A stretch of 64,000 bases of DNA, taken from positions 124,001 through 188,000 of the forward strand of contig NZ_CAJLKP010000001.1 of NCBI RefSeq assembly GCF_905207245.1. Direction: 5' to 3'. The stretch's first letter is position 1. Every line of letters begins with the position of its first letter. This document shows positions 17,923 to 26,328 of the stretch, piece by piece. The stretch is from an uncultured Bacteroides sp. (GTDB taxonomy: Bacteria; Bacteroidota; Bacteroidia; Bacteroidales; Bacteroidaceae). Below the pieces are notes generated by a model. The model was not told the origin of the DNA and did no database searches. It saw only the letters and a program-made list of their open reading frames with translations. The position numbers and the translations under genes were made by a program.

Positions 17923-19110
17923 ATGAAACGAATTCTGATATTTAGTATTATCACCTTTTTCCTATATGCGGGGATGCGCGCCCAATCGGTCGACATAGAT
18001 GAAGTACTGCGCCGCATCGAAGCGAATAACAAAGAGTTGCAGGCCAATGCCCAGCTCATCACTTCGCAGAAATTGGAAAACAAGTCGGAGAATAATCTTC
18101 CCGACCCAACCCTTTCTTATTCCCACCTGTGGGGAGCAAAAGACAAGGATGAAACCATCGGCGAACTCGTTGTTTCACAAAGCTTCGATTTCCCTACCCT
18201 CTACGCCACGCGTGGACAAGTGAACCGCCTTAAAACCGGTGCACTCGATGCGCAATCCACCGCTTTCCGCCAGCAACTATTGCTTCAAGCCAAGGAGATA
18301 TGCCTCGACATCCTCATGTTGCAACAACAGCAAAGGTTGCTGGACGAACGTCTGAAACAGGCAGAAGAACTTTCTGCCTATTACAAGAGACGTCTGGAAA
18401 CAGGAGATGCCAATGTTTTGGAAACCAATAAAATCAATCTGGAATTGCTGAATGTTCGCACAGAAGCACGAACCAACCGCACCACCTTGGAAAACAAATG
18501 GCAGGAACTGACTGCATTGAACAGTAACCAACCATTGCAACTCTCCTCTCTCAGCGAATATCCGTTGCATCCACTACCGGCTGATTATGAACAACTGCGT
18601 GAAGAGGTTATCGCGTCGGATGCTGCCTTATGGTCACTGAGCAACGAAAGCGCTGCTGCCCGCAAACAAATTTCTGTCAGCAAACAAGGCTGGCTGCCTA
18701 AATTAGAATTAGGTTATCGTCGTAACACCGAATCGGGCACCCCGTTCAATGGTGTTGTGGTGGGCTTTTCTTTCCCCATCTTCGAGAATCGAAACAAGGT
18801 GAAGATAGCCAAGGCACAATCCATGAATATAGATTTTCAGAAAGAGAATGCGACTTTGCAGGCAGAGTCTTCATTAGCACAGCTTTATCGCGAAGCTCAA
18901 TCCTTGCAGGCTTCTATGCAGGAATATCAGGAAGCCTTCAGCTCACAACAAGATCTCGCATTACTGAAACAAGCCCTTACAGGTGGACAAATCAGTGTGA
19001 TAGAATTCTTTGTGGAAGTTTCTGTGATTTATCAAAGCAAACAAAATCTGCTGCAACTGGAAAACCAGTATCAGAAGGTGATGGCACAGATTTATAAGAG
19101 TAAGTTGTAA
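17923..19110 (+). CDS. TolC-family outer-membrane efflux protein (CusC/CzcC type)
   Basis: The outer-membrane channel of the tripartite pump, 395 residues, with a cleavable signal peptide (MKRILIFSIITFFLYAGMRA). It has two long helical coiled-coil repeats of the OEP family: DEVLRRIEANNKELQANAQL near the N-terminus, and ARKQISVSKQGWLPKLELGY opening the second half. The final segment YQSKQNLLQLENQYQKVMAQ is typical. It lacks a lipobox, unlike E. coli CusC. It is the last gene of the operon; a strong terminator follows 14 bases downstream. Confidence 0.9.
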   Translation: MKRILIFSIITFFLYAGMRAQSVDIDEVLRRIEANNKELQANAQLITSQKLENKSENNLPDPTLSYSHLWGAKDKDETIGELVVSQSFDFPTLYATRGQVNRLKTGALDAQSTAFRQQLLLQAKEICLDILMLQQQQRLLDERLKQAEELSAYYKRRLETGDANVLETNKINLELLNVRTEARTNRTTLENKWQELTALNSNQPLQLSSLSEYPLHPLPADYEQLREEVIASDAALWSLSNESAAARKQISVSKQGWLPKLELGYRRNTESGTPFNGVVVGFSFPIFENRNKVKIAKAQSMNIDFQKENATLQAESSLAQLYREAQSLQASMQEYQEAFSSQQDLALLKQALTGGQISVIEFFVEVSVIYQSKQNLLQLENQYQKVMAQIYKSKL

Positions 19111-19123
19111 ACAAAATAAAAGC

Positions 19124-19156
19124 GAAAGACCGGAATCTAGTAACTTCCGGTCTTTC
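19124..19156 (+). terminator. Rho-independent terminator of the efflux operon
   Basis: A perfect 12-bp stem, GAAAGACCGGAA/TTCCGGTCTTTC, with a 9-base loop, followed by a T-rich tract. Confidence 0.85.
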
Positions 19157-19174
19157 ATTTCTTTTCCCAAATAT

Positions 19175-19205
19175 TTTGTTATCTATTCTAATCTCTATAT
19201 CTTTG
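19175..19205 (+). promoter_or_regulatory. Predicted promoter of the 19326 lipoprotein gene
   Basis: TTTG at 19175-19178 and TATCTTTG at 19198-19205, spaced by 19 bases. It implies an AT-rich leader of about 115 bases. Confidence 0.65.
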
Positions 19206-19325
19206 TTCCCAAAGAATTCAGAAATATACAGAAAACTTATTATACATAATTATTTTAATAAAAATAATTATATACAGTACACCCAAAGGCACTACTTATA
19301 ATAACAAACCAAATAATTAATACAT

Positions 19326-20141
19326 ATGAAAAAGATTTTGTTTTTAATGGCAATACTGCCAATGATACTATTTTCCGCCTGCTCTGACAGCAATGATTTT
19401 AGTTTTGACGATATAGATGATAATTCAAAACAGAATAAAGTTTATTACGATGGAACATTTTATGTCCCATACGTTACTAATGATTATGCCTATAAATTTT
19501 CCGAAGATGGGACTATGATATGGAAAAATAAAATCCAGTACCCTGCAAACATAATCTCTGAAAGTTATGGTGAAAAAACTGAATTAGAATATAAAAGGAA
19601 ACCAACTATAGCATTGTTCAGAAAAAACTATGCTCTACACTTTATCTCGAGCACCATAACAACAAGCTATGTCACAAAGTACACATATACCTACATATAC
19701 ACTCCAGATGGAAAACTTGTAAAACAAATAACACACAACGAAAATGCAAATATTTACTCATGGACAAATGATGTAGTTTTAGTTTCCAAAGACTCACGTA
19801 AAACATATTGGTTAAGTTCAACAGGCGACGAATCTGAATTTGAGCATAAAGATGACTTAATCTTTTATAATACCTATATTCCAATTAGTGATATTGGCTA
19901 TGTAACATTTCATTCAACGGATTTTATGATCTGTAACTTTCAGAAAGGCAACAACACAAATGTCTTACATGAATTTATTAGGCAAAAATATGAAAACAAC
20001 TTCCAAATCGAAATCACTAATGCAAAAGTACAAGAAACAGATGTTATTGTAAATGTAAACGTAATCATGAAAAGTAATGAAAAGTATAATCTTACTCTCA
20101 AGATTAGTTCTACTACTTTTGCATGCGAAGAAATAAGTTAG
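19326..20141 (+). CDS. Lipoprotein of unknown function
   Basis: A 271-residue product that I do not recognise. MKKILFLMAILPMILFSAC is a lipoprotein signal, and the acidic, Ser/Asp-rich stretch after Cys19 (SDSNDFSFDDIDD) resembles the surface-export signal of Bacteroidetes lipoproteins, so it may be displayed on the cell surface. The rest is rich in Tyr, Thr and Lys with alternating hydrophobic residues, suggesting a beta-propeller or beta-sandwich. The DNA is clearly more AT-rich than the neighbouring operons, which may point to recent acquisition. It stands alone between a terminator and the convergent serpin gene. Confidence 0.7.
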   Translation: MKKILFLMAILPMILFSACSDSNDFSFDDIDDNSKQNKVYYDGTFYVPYVTNDYAYKFSEDGTMIWKNKIQYPANIISESYGEKTELEYKRKPTIALFRKNYALHFISSTITTSYVTKYTYTYIYTPDGKLVKQITHNENANIYSWTNDVVLVSKDSRKTYWLSSTGDESEFEHKDDLIFYNTYIPISDIGYVTFHSTDFMICNFQKGNNTNVLHEFIRQKYENNFQIEITNAKVQETDVIVNVNVIMKSNEKYNLTLKISSTTFACEEIS

Positions 20142-20334
20142 TATTTTTGCTATGAGACATAAAACTTTACTACTGTATAAATAAACTAAATTTCCGGTTG
20201 GCATTATTAGCATTGATAGAATCAACGGCAAGTTTGTAAAAGACAGCAATTATTGTTAGTAGCCAACATCTTAGTAATAAAACCTCTATACAGCAATCAA
20301 AAGAGTTATTCAAAAAGTAATACAAACAAAATAA

Positions 20335-20378
20335 GAACAGAAGAGATACAGTTTAAAGTCACTGTATCTCTTCTGTTC
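20335..20378 (-). terminator. Terminator of the serpin gene
   Basis: A perfect 18-bp stem, GAACAGAAGAGATACAGT with its inverse at 20361-20378, around an 8-base loop. It lies directly after the serpin stop and could also work for the convergent gene. The remaining bases from 20142 to 20334 hold nothing I recognise. Confidence 0.85.
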
Positions 20379-20379
20379 T

Positions 20380-21627
20380 TTATAGTTCTGTAATCTTTCC
20401 CATAAAGAGAATCGCTCCCGTACTCTTTTCCTTAATCACGAAAGCAAAAGGACGGTCTACATAGAAAGGTATAAGAGTAGATGGTCCAGCGGAAGTTTCC
20501 AACATTCCACCAACAGTAACAGCCGCAGCTTCAGTACCTTCCTCATCTACATTTACATAAGTAAATTGCTGCAAAAGACCAATATATAACTCGGCTGCCG
20601 ACATTTTAGAGAAATCAGCCTTATAACCATCAAAAGCATCCTTCATCCCCATAGCAACCATATCCTCTATAAGCATCTTGTTATACTCCACTTTAAAGCG
20701 GGGAAGTTTAACCTGTAATTGTCTGCCCGATAAAGCCACATTCCACTCTTTCCAGTTTTCATAAGTCAGTTCTGATAAACTCTCATCCAAAGTCTTATCT
20801 CCGGCAGGCAATAGGAGCACCATACTGAAAGCTTCGTTACCATACGGCAATTCTGCAATGGAGAATGCTGAGTTTTGGGTATAATTGAATGTTTCTGTCT
20901 GGTTCATCATGTTTACTTTCTGCTCAGTACCATCGGAATTGGTAAAGTTTTCCTGACGGGTATCTGACTTTTGGAATTGACTCTTCCAAATACCTTTGAA
21001 ATAGAGTGCGTTAATCAAATACATACGCGCATCTTCCGGTATTCTCTGTATAACCTCTTTTATACAATTATTCGTTTGCTCAGCGCACCACCGGTTAATC
21101 ACATCTTTCGCTGTGGAAGATGTAAAATCAAGTTCCTGTACCTTTGCATCATACATCTTCTTATTCACATCCACAAAAGAATCGTAAACCTTAAAACCTT
21201 GTTTTACCCAAATAGAATTGGCGATTCCTAATTGAGTGGTATTATCTAAATCCAATAAAGCCGCCGTCAATTTTTGATTATAACTATTCAAATCATCAAG
21301 AGAGAAAGAAGCGGCAGGAAATCCCAACACGTTCTGCATTTCGGTAAGCGTATTGCCTAAAGCCCCGTTAGTAATCATAGACAAACAAAGCGAAGCACTC
21401 AACGGAGAGACAAATACATTCGGCTCCTTCGTTTCAGTACTGCACACCTGACTGAAGAAGTGGAATGCAAAATCAGTACCTGCTTCCATCAGGCTTTGTT
21501 CCGCACGGGTGAGATTGATGTCTTTACGTGGTTTAGGTTCCGGTTGAGAGGGAGTCTCATCATTCTGACAAGCTGCAAGGATACTGAGTAGGCTTAAGGC
21601 AGCAATAGTTTTCTTTAGCATAAGCAT
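20380..21627 (-). CDS. Serpin-family protease inhibitor lipoprotein
   Basis: A 415-residue serpin. A lipoprotein signal (LSLLSILAAC) and the following QNDETP place it in the outer membrane, possibly exposed on the surface. The fold markers are present: NVFVSPLSASLCLSMITNGA (breach), TNNCIKEVI, LINALYFKGIWKSQF (s3A), LPRFKVEYN and the C-terminal RPFAFVIKEKSTGAILFMGK. The hinge EEGTEAAAVT (residues 362-371) has the Gly-Thr-Glu-Ala-Ala-Ala pattern of inhibitory serpins. Gut bacterial serpins of other phyla inhibit elastase-like host proteases; the same role is inferred here. The reactive loop appears about four residues longer than in alpha-1-antitrypsin, so P1 cannot be assigned firmly. Starts at 21627 and 21621 are both possible. 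Confidence 0.92.
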   Translation of the reverse strand: MLMLKKTIAALSLLSILAACQNDETPSQPEPKPRKDINLTRAEQSLMEAGTDFAFHFFSQVCSTETKEPNVFVSPLSASLCLSMITNGALGNTLTEMQNVLGFPAASFSLDDLNSYNQKLTAALLDLDNTTQLGIANSIWVKQGFKVYDSFVDVNKKMYDAKVQELDFTSSTAKDVINRWCAEQTNNCIKEVIQRIPEDARMYLINALYFKGIWKSQFQKSDTRQENFTNSDGTEQKVNMMNQTETFNYTQNSAFSIAELPYGNEAFSMVLLLPAGDKTLDESLSELTYENWKEWNVALSGRQLQVKLPRFKVEYNKMLIEDMVAMGMKDAFDGYKADFSKMSAAELYIGLLQQFTYVNVDEEGTEAAAVTVGGMLETSAGPSTLIPFYVDRPFAFVIKEKSTGAILFMGKITEL

Positions 21628-21720
21628 ATAGTATTAGTTTCTATTAAGTTACTCTGTTAGAATAAATGCATAAATTAATAAAATACTGCACCACATCACA
21701 AATAAAACATAAATCTTTCC

Positions 21721-21728
21721 TATCTTTG
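21721..21728 (+). promoter_or_regulatory. Predicted -7 box of the B12 uptake operon
   Basis: TATCTTTG directly precedes the riboswitch by a few bases, so transcription would begin at the riboswitch 5' end. No clear -33 box is seen. Confidence 0.6.
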
Positions 21729-21732
21729 CCCC

Positions 21733-21925
21733 CGGTTTTGTTGGAGGATGCCTTTCGGTATACTCCATGAAAAGGGAATTGGGTGTGACTCCCAAACAGT
21801 CCCGCTGCTGTGAACTCCTATTGCAGGATTTGCCAATCACCTGTGCCACTGCCAATATTCGTATGGTGGGAAGGCGGCAAATCCGGAGTAAGTCAGAAGA
21901 CCTGCAAAGCCTATCATTTCTTATG
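21733..21925 (+). ncRNA. Cobalamin riboswitch
   Basis: The conserved blocks of the adenosylcobalamin aptamer occur in order: GATGCC near the 5' end, AAAAGGGAA, GGGTGTGACTCCCAAACAGT, CCCGCTGCTGTGA, GCCACTG, GGGAAGG with CCGGAGTAAGTCAGAAGACC (the B12-box region). It lies in the leader of btuB, ending about 45 bases before its start codon, so B12 would repress the whole uptake operon, probably at translation initiation because no terminator hairpin with T-tract follows. Confidence 0.95.
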
Positions 21926-21971
21926 CCTTCGAGGAAAGGGTATGAGATGTACATGGATTATACCCTTATTT

Positions 21972-24017
21972 ATGAATATACAGAGCATTAAAAGCAATAG
22001 AATTGTAATAGATAAGCATGCCTATATACTACGGTTATGTTTATTCTTCTATTTATTCTTGCCTCCTCTTCATCTACATGCCCAACAAAAAGGAGATACC
22101 ATTACCAATAAAACGCATGCAATTCCCGGAGTAACCATAAAAGCCAGACGAACCCCGCAAAAAGTATCCGCAGCAACTCCCACACAAATTATCACTAAAG
22201 ATAATATTGAGCATCTCGGACTGCAAAACATGGCGGATGCAGTGCGCCATTTTACAGGTGCCAATGTGAAAGATTATGGTGGAGTAGGCGGTCTCAAGAC
22301 AGTTTCTATACGAAATCTGGGTGCAGCACATACAGCTATCAGCTATGATGGAATAGCTGTCAGCAATTGCCAGGCCGGACAAATAGACATAGGCAGGTTC
22401 TCACTCGATAATGTTGCTTTGCTCTCCTTAGCCATCGGACAAGGAGACAATCTGCTACAACCCGCCCGCCTTTACGCCTCTGCCGGTGTGCTCAACATAG
22501 AAACGGAAATTCCCCTATTCACAGGAAAATATTCTTTTCAAGGCCGCATAAAAGGGGGCTCTTACGGTATGGTAAACCCTTCACTACGCTGGGCGCAACA
22601 TTTAGGCAAGCAAACCACTCTCACCGTAGACGGCAACTTCCTGAGAGCAGATGGTGTCTATGACTTCACCTTGGAAAATGGGAAATACACAACCAAAGAA
22701 AGAAGATACAATTCGGACATAAGCTCCTGGCATGGCGAAGCCAACCTTTTTCATACGTTCAAGGACAGCAGTGAATTAAGCATAAAGACCTACTATTTCG
22801 ACTCGGAACGTGGGCTGCCCGGTGTTGTCCTTCTCTATAATCCGAATTCTTATGAGCGTTTATGGGATAATAATTTCTTCACCCAAGTGAAATATAAAAA
22901 GCAATTCTCCCCCCGATGGGTTTTACAAGCCCAGGGAAAATACAATTATTCCAAGAATAAGTACCAGGATGAAGGGGCACAATATGAAGGAGGAATTACG
23001 ACCGAGCATTACAGGCAGAACGAATATTATTTGTCCGCCACCATTGTCTACTCACCCACTAAAGAATTTTCGTTGGCCCTGGCGCAAGACGGAGCTATCA
23101 ATACCTTATGGAATAATCTCCAGTTCTGCCCATACCCTACACGCTACACTTCACTCACAGCATTTAGTGCAAAGTATCAGACCGGACAGCTCACAGCCAT
23201 GGCGTCTCTGGTGGGTACCTACCTCACGGAGCATGTAGAAAGTGGAGAACGGCCTGAAGATATGAGCAAACTCTCCCCCAGCGCATCCATCAGTTTCCGC
23301 CCTTGGAAAGACCAGTTATTCTACATACGCGCCATGTACAAAAGTACTTTCCGGACTCCGACCTTCAATGATTTATATTATTATCGTTTAGGCAATCGCA
23401 GTCTCCGCCCCGAAAAAGCACAGGAATACAACATAGGCATTACGTGGAGCGGTTCTCCTTGTTCATGGATAAATAACATGTCCGTAACATTGGACGGGTA
23501 TTACAATCACGTAAAAGATAAAATTGTAGCATTCCCGTCAACTTACGTATGGAGAATGGCAAACTATGGGAAAGCACGCATATCGGGAGTTGATTTTACT
23601 TTCTCGACGTTCATTCCTATTATCCCTCAAATAGACCTACGCATTGCAGGAGGATATACATGGCAAAAAGCCATCGATATCACCGACAGTTCAACCAGCA
23701 ACTACAAAGACCAATTGCCCTATACACCGGAACATAGTGGAAACGGCAATGTCATTGTCGAGACTCCGTGGATAAATGTCGGATATTCTGTTGTCGGAGT
23801 AGGTAAACGATATTATCTGTCACAAAATATTCCGGACTACAAGATAGATGGGTACACGGACCATACCCTCTCCGTTTCGCACACTTTCAAATTTAGCAAA
23901 TATACACTTACGCTGCAGGCGGAAGTTATCAACCTGTTGAACAAGCAATACGAAGTTATAAAATATTATCCCATGCCGGGACGGAACTGGCAGGTTAGCG
24001 GTACAATACAATTTTAA
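21972..24017 (+). CDS. btuB: Cobalamin-type TonB-dependent outer-membrane receptor
   Basis: A 681-residue receptor that would bring cobalamin or cobinamide across the outer membrane with energy from TonB. The start MNIQSIKSN is chosen because longer frames begin inside the riboswitch. A signal sequence ending HLHAQ is followed by VTIKARRTPQKVSA (TonB-box region), the plug (ADAVRHFTGANVKDYGGVGG, VSIRNLGAAHTAISYDGIAV) and a 22-strand barrel ending in a terminal Phe. It has no carboxypeptidase-like N-terminal domain, in keeping with BtuB types. Riboswitch control and the BtuG, BtuF, BtuC and BtuD genes downstream support the substrate. Confidence 0.93.
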   Translation: MNIQSIKSNRIVIDKHAYILRLCLFFYLFLPPLHLHAQQKGDTITNKTHAIPGVTIKARRTPQKVSAATPTQIITKDNIEHLGLQNMADAVRHFTGANVKDYGGVGGLKTVSIRNLGAAHTAISYDGIAVSNCQAGQIDIGRFSLDNVALLSLAIGQGDNLLQPARLYASAGVLNIETEIPLFTGKYSFQGRIKGGSYGMVNPSLRWAQHLGKQTTLTVDGNFLRADGVYDFTLENGKYTTKERRYNSDISSWHGEANLFHTFKDSSELSIKTYYFDSERGLPGVVLLYNPNSYERLWDNNFFTQVKYKKQFSPRWVLQAQGKYNYSKNKYQDEGAQYEGGITTEHYRQNEYYLSATIVYSPTKEFSLALAQDGAINTLWNNLQFCPYPTRYTSLTAFSAKYQTGQLTAMASLVGTYLTEHVESGERPEDMSKLSPSASISFRPWKDQLFYIRAMYKSTFRTPTFNDLYYYRLGNRSLRPEKAQEYNIGITWSGSPCSWINNMSVTLDGYYNHVKDKIVAFPSTYVWRMANYGKARISGVDFTFSTFIPIIPQIDLRIAGGYTWQKAIDITDSSTSNYKDQLPYTPEHSGNGNVIVETPWINVGYSVVGVGKRYYLSQNIPDYKIDGYTDHTLSVSHTFKFSKYTLTLQAEVINLLNKQYEVIKYYPMPGRNWQVSGTIQF

Positions 24018-24038
24018 CCCTATAAAAAACAATGTAAA

Positions 24039-25166
24039 ATGAAAATCAGAAGTTTATTATTCAGTTTAATGTGCCTGCTGGCACTGAACATTTCCATTAC
24101 ATCATGTAGTGATGATGATGACGATTATGGTCGGAATGACTCCGGAAGCAGCATAGAATTGCCCCAGAAGCGTGCCTATATATTAAATGAAGGCTCTCAG
24201 GGAGCCAACAATGCAAGTATCAGTTTCTATTGCCCGGATCAGGCAAACTTTTTCGTCAAGGATATATTCTATACACAAAACGGAGCCAAATTAGGTGATA
24301 CCGGTCAGGATATGATTGAATATCGTAATAGTATTTATGTTGCAGTCAATGGTTCAAGCTATATGACACGCTTAAATACAGCCGGAGTGGAACAAGCCCG
24401 CCATGCTTTCACCGTAAATGGAGCGACACCCCGCTACATGGCAGCCGACGACGGCTATGTTTATGTAACCCTGTATGGTGGCAAAGTAGTGAAGCTGGAT
24501 GCGCAAACGCTGGAAGAGAAAGCATCCCTGAGCCTTGGAAATAACCTGGAAGGTATCGTAGAATGTAACGACAAGTTATATGTGGCAAACTCCTACAAAA
24601 AGGAAGATGCCCAATTTGTATACTTATCAGATGTATTTGTCATCGACACCAAAACATTTACATTGGAAAAGACATTAACCGTAACGGTAAATCCGAACAA
24701 ACTGACGGAGGCTAATGATAAAGTCTTTCTGATATCTTACGGGGATTATGGCCCCATAGGTTATACAGCCCAGATGATAGACCCGAAAGACAACAACAAA
24801 ATAACGGTAATCGGTACAGCCACTGATATGGTTGCTGATGATGAAAGAGGAATGGTCTACTTTGTTAATTCGGAGACAGATTATAGTAACTGGCCTGAAA
24901 CCAGTACTATAAATACCTTCTACAGCTATAATGCAAATACCCTGGAGAAAAAAGATGCCAGTTTCCTGAAAAATGCCCCGGAAGAACTTGCTTCCAGTAG
25001 TGTCTACTCCATGAGTGTGAACGAAGCTAACGGAGACATTTATATAGCCACTACTTTGTACTCTGCCGGAAACGGAAAAATCTACAGATTTGACCAAAAC
25101 GGAAACTTTATCAGCCAATTTGACTGCGGAGGACAGAACCCCAAGAAAATCATCTTCTTTAATTAA
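24039..25166 (+). CDS. btuG: Surface B12-binding lipoprotein, BtuG type (DUF5074 beta-propeller)
   Basis: A 375-residue lipoprotein with Cys23 followed by SDDDDDYG, a strong example of the acidic surface-export signal of Bacteroidetes lipoproteins. The remainder has the repeated YVTLYGGKVVKLDAQTLEEK, LYVANS and VFVIDTKTFTLEKTL blades of a YncE-like seven-bladed propeller (DUF5074). In Bacteroides thetaiotaomicron, proteins of this kind (BtuG) sit on top of BtuB and bind B12 with extremely high affinity. It lies 21 bases after btuB and 8 bases before btuF, in the riboswitch-controlled operon. The assignment rests on domain type and context. Confidence 0.85.
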   Translation: MKIRSLLFSLMCLLALNISITSCSDDDDDYGRNDSGSSIELPQKRAYILNEGSQGANNASISFYCPDQANFFVKDIFYTQNGAKLGDTGQDMIEYRNSIYVAVNGSSYMTRLNTAGVEQARHAFTVNGATPRYMAADDGYVYVTLYGGKVVKLDAQTLEEKASLSLGNNLEGIVECNDKLYVANSYKKEDAQFVYLSDVFVIDTKTFTLEKTLTVTVNPNKLTEANDKVFLISYGDYGPIGYTAQMIDPKDNNKITVIGTATDMVADDERGMVYFVNSETDYSNWPETSTINTFYSYNANTLEKKDASFLKNAPEELASSSVYSMSVNEANGDIYIATTLYSAGNGKIYRFDQNGNFISQFDCGGQNPKKIIFFN

Positions 25167-25174
25167 TATCTGAA

Positions 25175-26317
25175 ATGTATTTGCACAAAGGATTACAATT
25201 TATTTCAATAGCAATCATAGTGTTACTTCTCTCCGCCTGCGGCGGGAGAAGTAACACTTCTTCCAGGTCCATACAAGGTGACACCATCACCTTACGGTAT
25301 GTAGAAAACCTTTCTATTGTTGATTACGGAGATTATACCCTTGCACAACTACGTAATCCCTGGGATACAACCAAAGTATTGCATACCTATATTTTAGTAG
25401 ATAAAAATCAGGAACTCCCCGAAGCACTGCCCGCAGGAACCATCGTCCGCACCCCGTTAAGCAAAGCTGTCATCTACTCCTCCGTGCATTGCAGCCTGTT
25501 AAAGAAACTTGGTGCACTGGAGAGCATTGGTGGTGTATGCGACCTGAAATATATCAAAATGCCGGAAATTGAAGAAGGATGCCGGAACGGTTCAATAGCC
25601 GACGTAGGCGACGGTATGAATCCTAACATTGAAAAAATCATAGATATCCATCCGGATGCGATACTCCTCTCCCCTTTTGAAAATAGTGGCGGCTACGGGC
25701 GCGTAGAAAAGCTGAATGTCCCCATCATAGAATGTGCCGAATATATGGAAACCTCCGCATTGGGACGTGCCGAATGGATGCACTTCTACGGTTTGTTGTT
25801 CGGAAAAAAACAGGTGGCAGATAGTCTGTTTACATCAGTGGAACAGAATTATAATGAGCTGAAGAGCTTAGTTGCACCCATTTCTTTTGCCCCCTCGGTG
25901 ATGTGTGATTTAAAAACGAGTTCTACTTGGTATACTCCGGGCGGCAACAGTACCATCGCCAAACTATATACCGATGCGGGTGCCAGTTATATTTTCCGGG
26001 AAGATGCACACAGCGGTTCCCTCCCCTATCCTTTTGAAGTTATCTTTGAGAAAGGGCAACAGGCAGACTTCTGGCTGATACGCTACAACCAGCCCACAAA
26101 TAAAACCTATAGTGAACTGGAAAAAGAGTTTGCCCCTTACGCCGGTTTCCGCGCCTTCAAAGAACGGAATATCTACGGCTGCAACACCAACCGGGTACCT
26201 TTCTACGAGGAAACACCTTTCCAGCCGGACTGGTTATTGAAAGATTTAATAAAAATCTTCCATCCTTCGATGTTAGAAGGATATGAATTGAAATATTATA
26301 GTAAATTAGCGGAATAA
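25175..26317 (+). CDS. btuF: ABC transporter substrate-binding lipoprotein (BtuF-like)
   Basis: A 380-residue periplasmic binding protein of the cobalamin/ferric-siderophore class. LLLSAC gives a lipobox at Cys22. The bilobal type III fold shows in RTPLSKAVIYSSVHCSLLKK, LGALESIGGVCDLKYI and PNIEKIIDIHPDAILLSPFE, then FYEETPFQPDWLLKDL near the end. It would take B12 from BtuB and deliver it to the permease. A near-perfect hairpin (25219-25258) lies in the codons for its signal peptide. Iron siderophore binding is the usual alternative for this family, but the riboswitch makes cobalamin far more likely. Confidence 0.88.
   Translation: MYLHKGLQFISIAIIVLLLSACGGRSNTSSRSIQGDTITLRYVENLSIVDYGDYTLAQLRNPWDTTKVLHTYILVDKNQELPEALPAGTIVRTPLSKAVIYSSVHCSLLKKLGALESIGGVCDLKYIKMPEIEEGCRNGSIADVGDGMNPNIEKIIDIHPDAILLSPFENSGGYGRVEKLNVPIIECAEYMETSALGRAEWMHFYGLLFGKKQVADSLFTSVEQNYNELKSLVAPISFAPSVMCDLKTSSTWYTPGGNSTIAKLYTDAGASYIFREDAHSGSLPYPFEVIFEKGQQADFWLIRYNQPTNKTYSELEKEFAPYAGFRAFKERNIYGCNTNRVPFYEETPFQPDWLLKDLIKIFHPSMLEGYELKYYSKLAE
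25219..25258 (+). promoter_or_regulatory. Strong mRNA hairpin in the signal-peptide codons of btuF
   Basis: AGTGTTACTTCTCTCCGCC (25219-25237) pairs with GGCGGGAGAAGTAACACT (25241-25258): 18 pairs, one bulged T and a 3-base loop. It lies 44 bases inside the gene and 53 bases past the btuG stop. Confidence 0.65.
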
Positions 26318-26328
26318 AATTTAATGGT

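Noticed and set aside
13427..19110. Calling the pump a copper/silver (Cus) system outright
   Set aside because: Helix 4 resembles CusA, but the methionine relay is not conserved and the adaptor is His-rich, so the metal is left open.
21810..21971. Longer N-terminus for btuB
   Set aside because: The extra codons lie in the cobalamin riboswitch and encode no signal peptide; the start at 21972 is followed directly by one.
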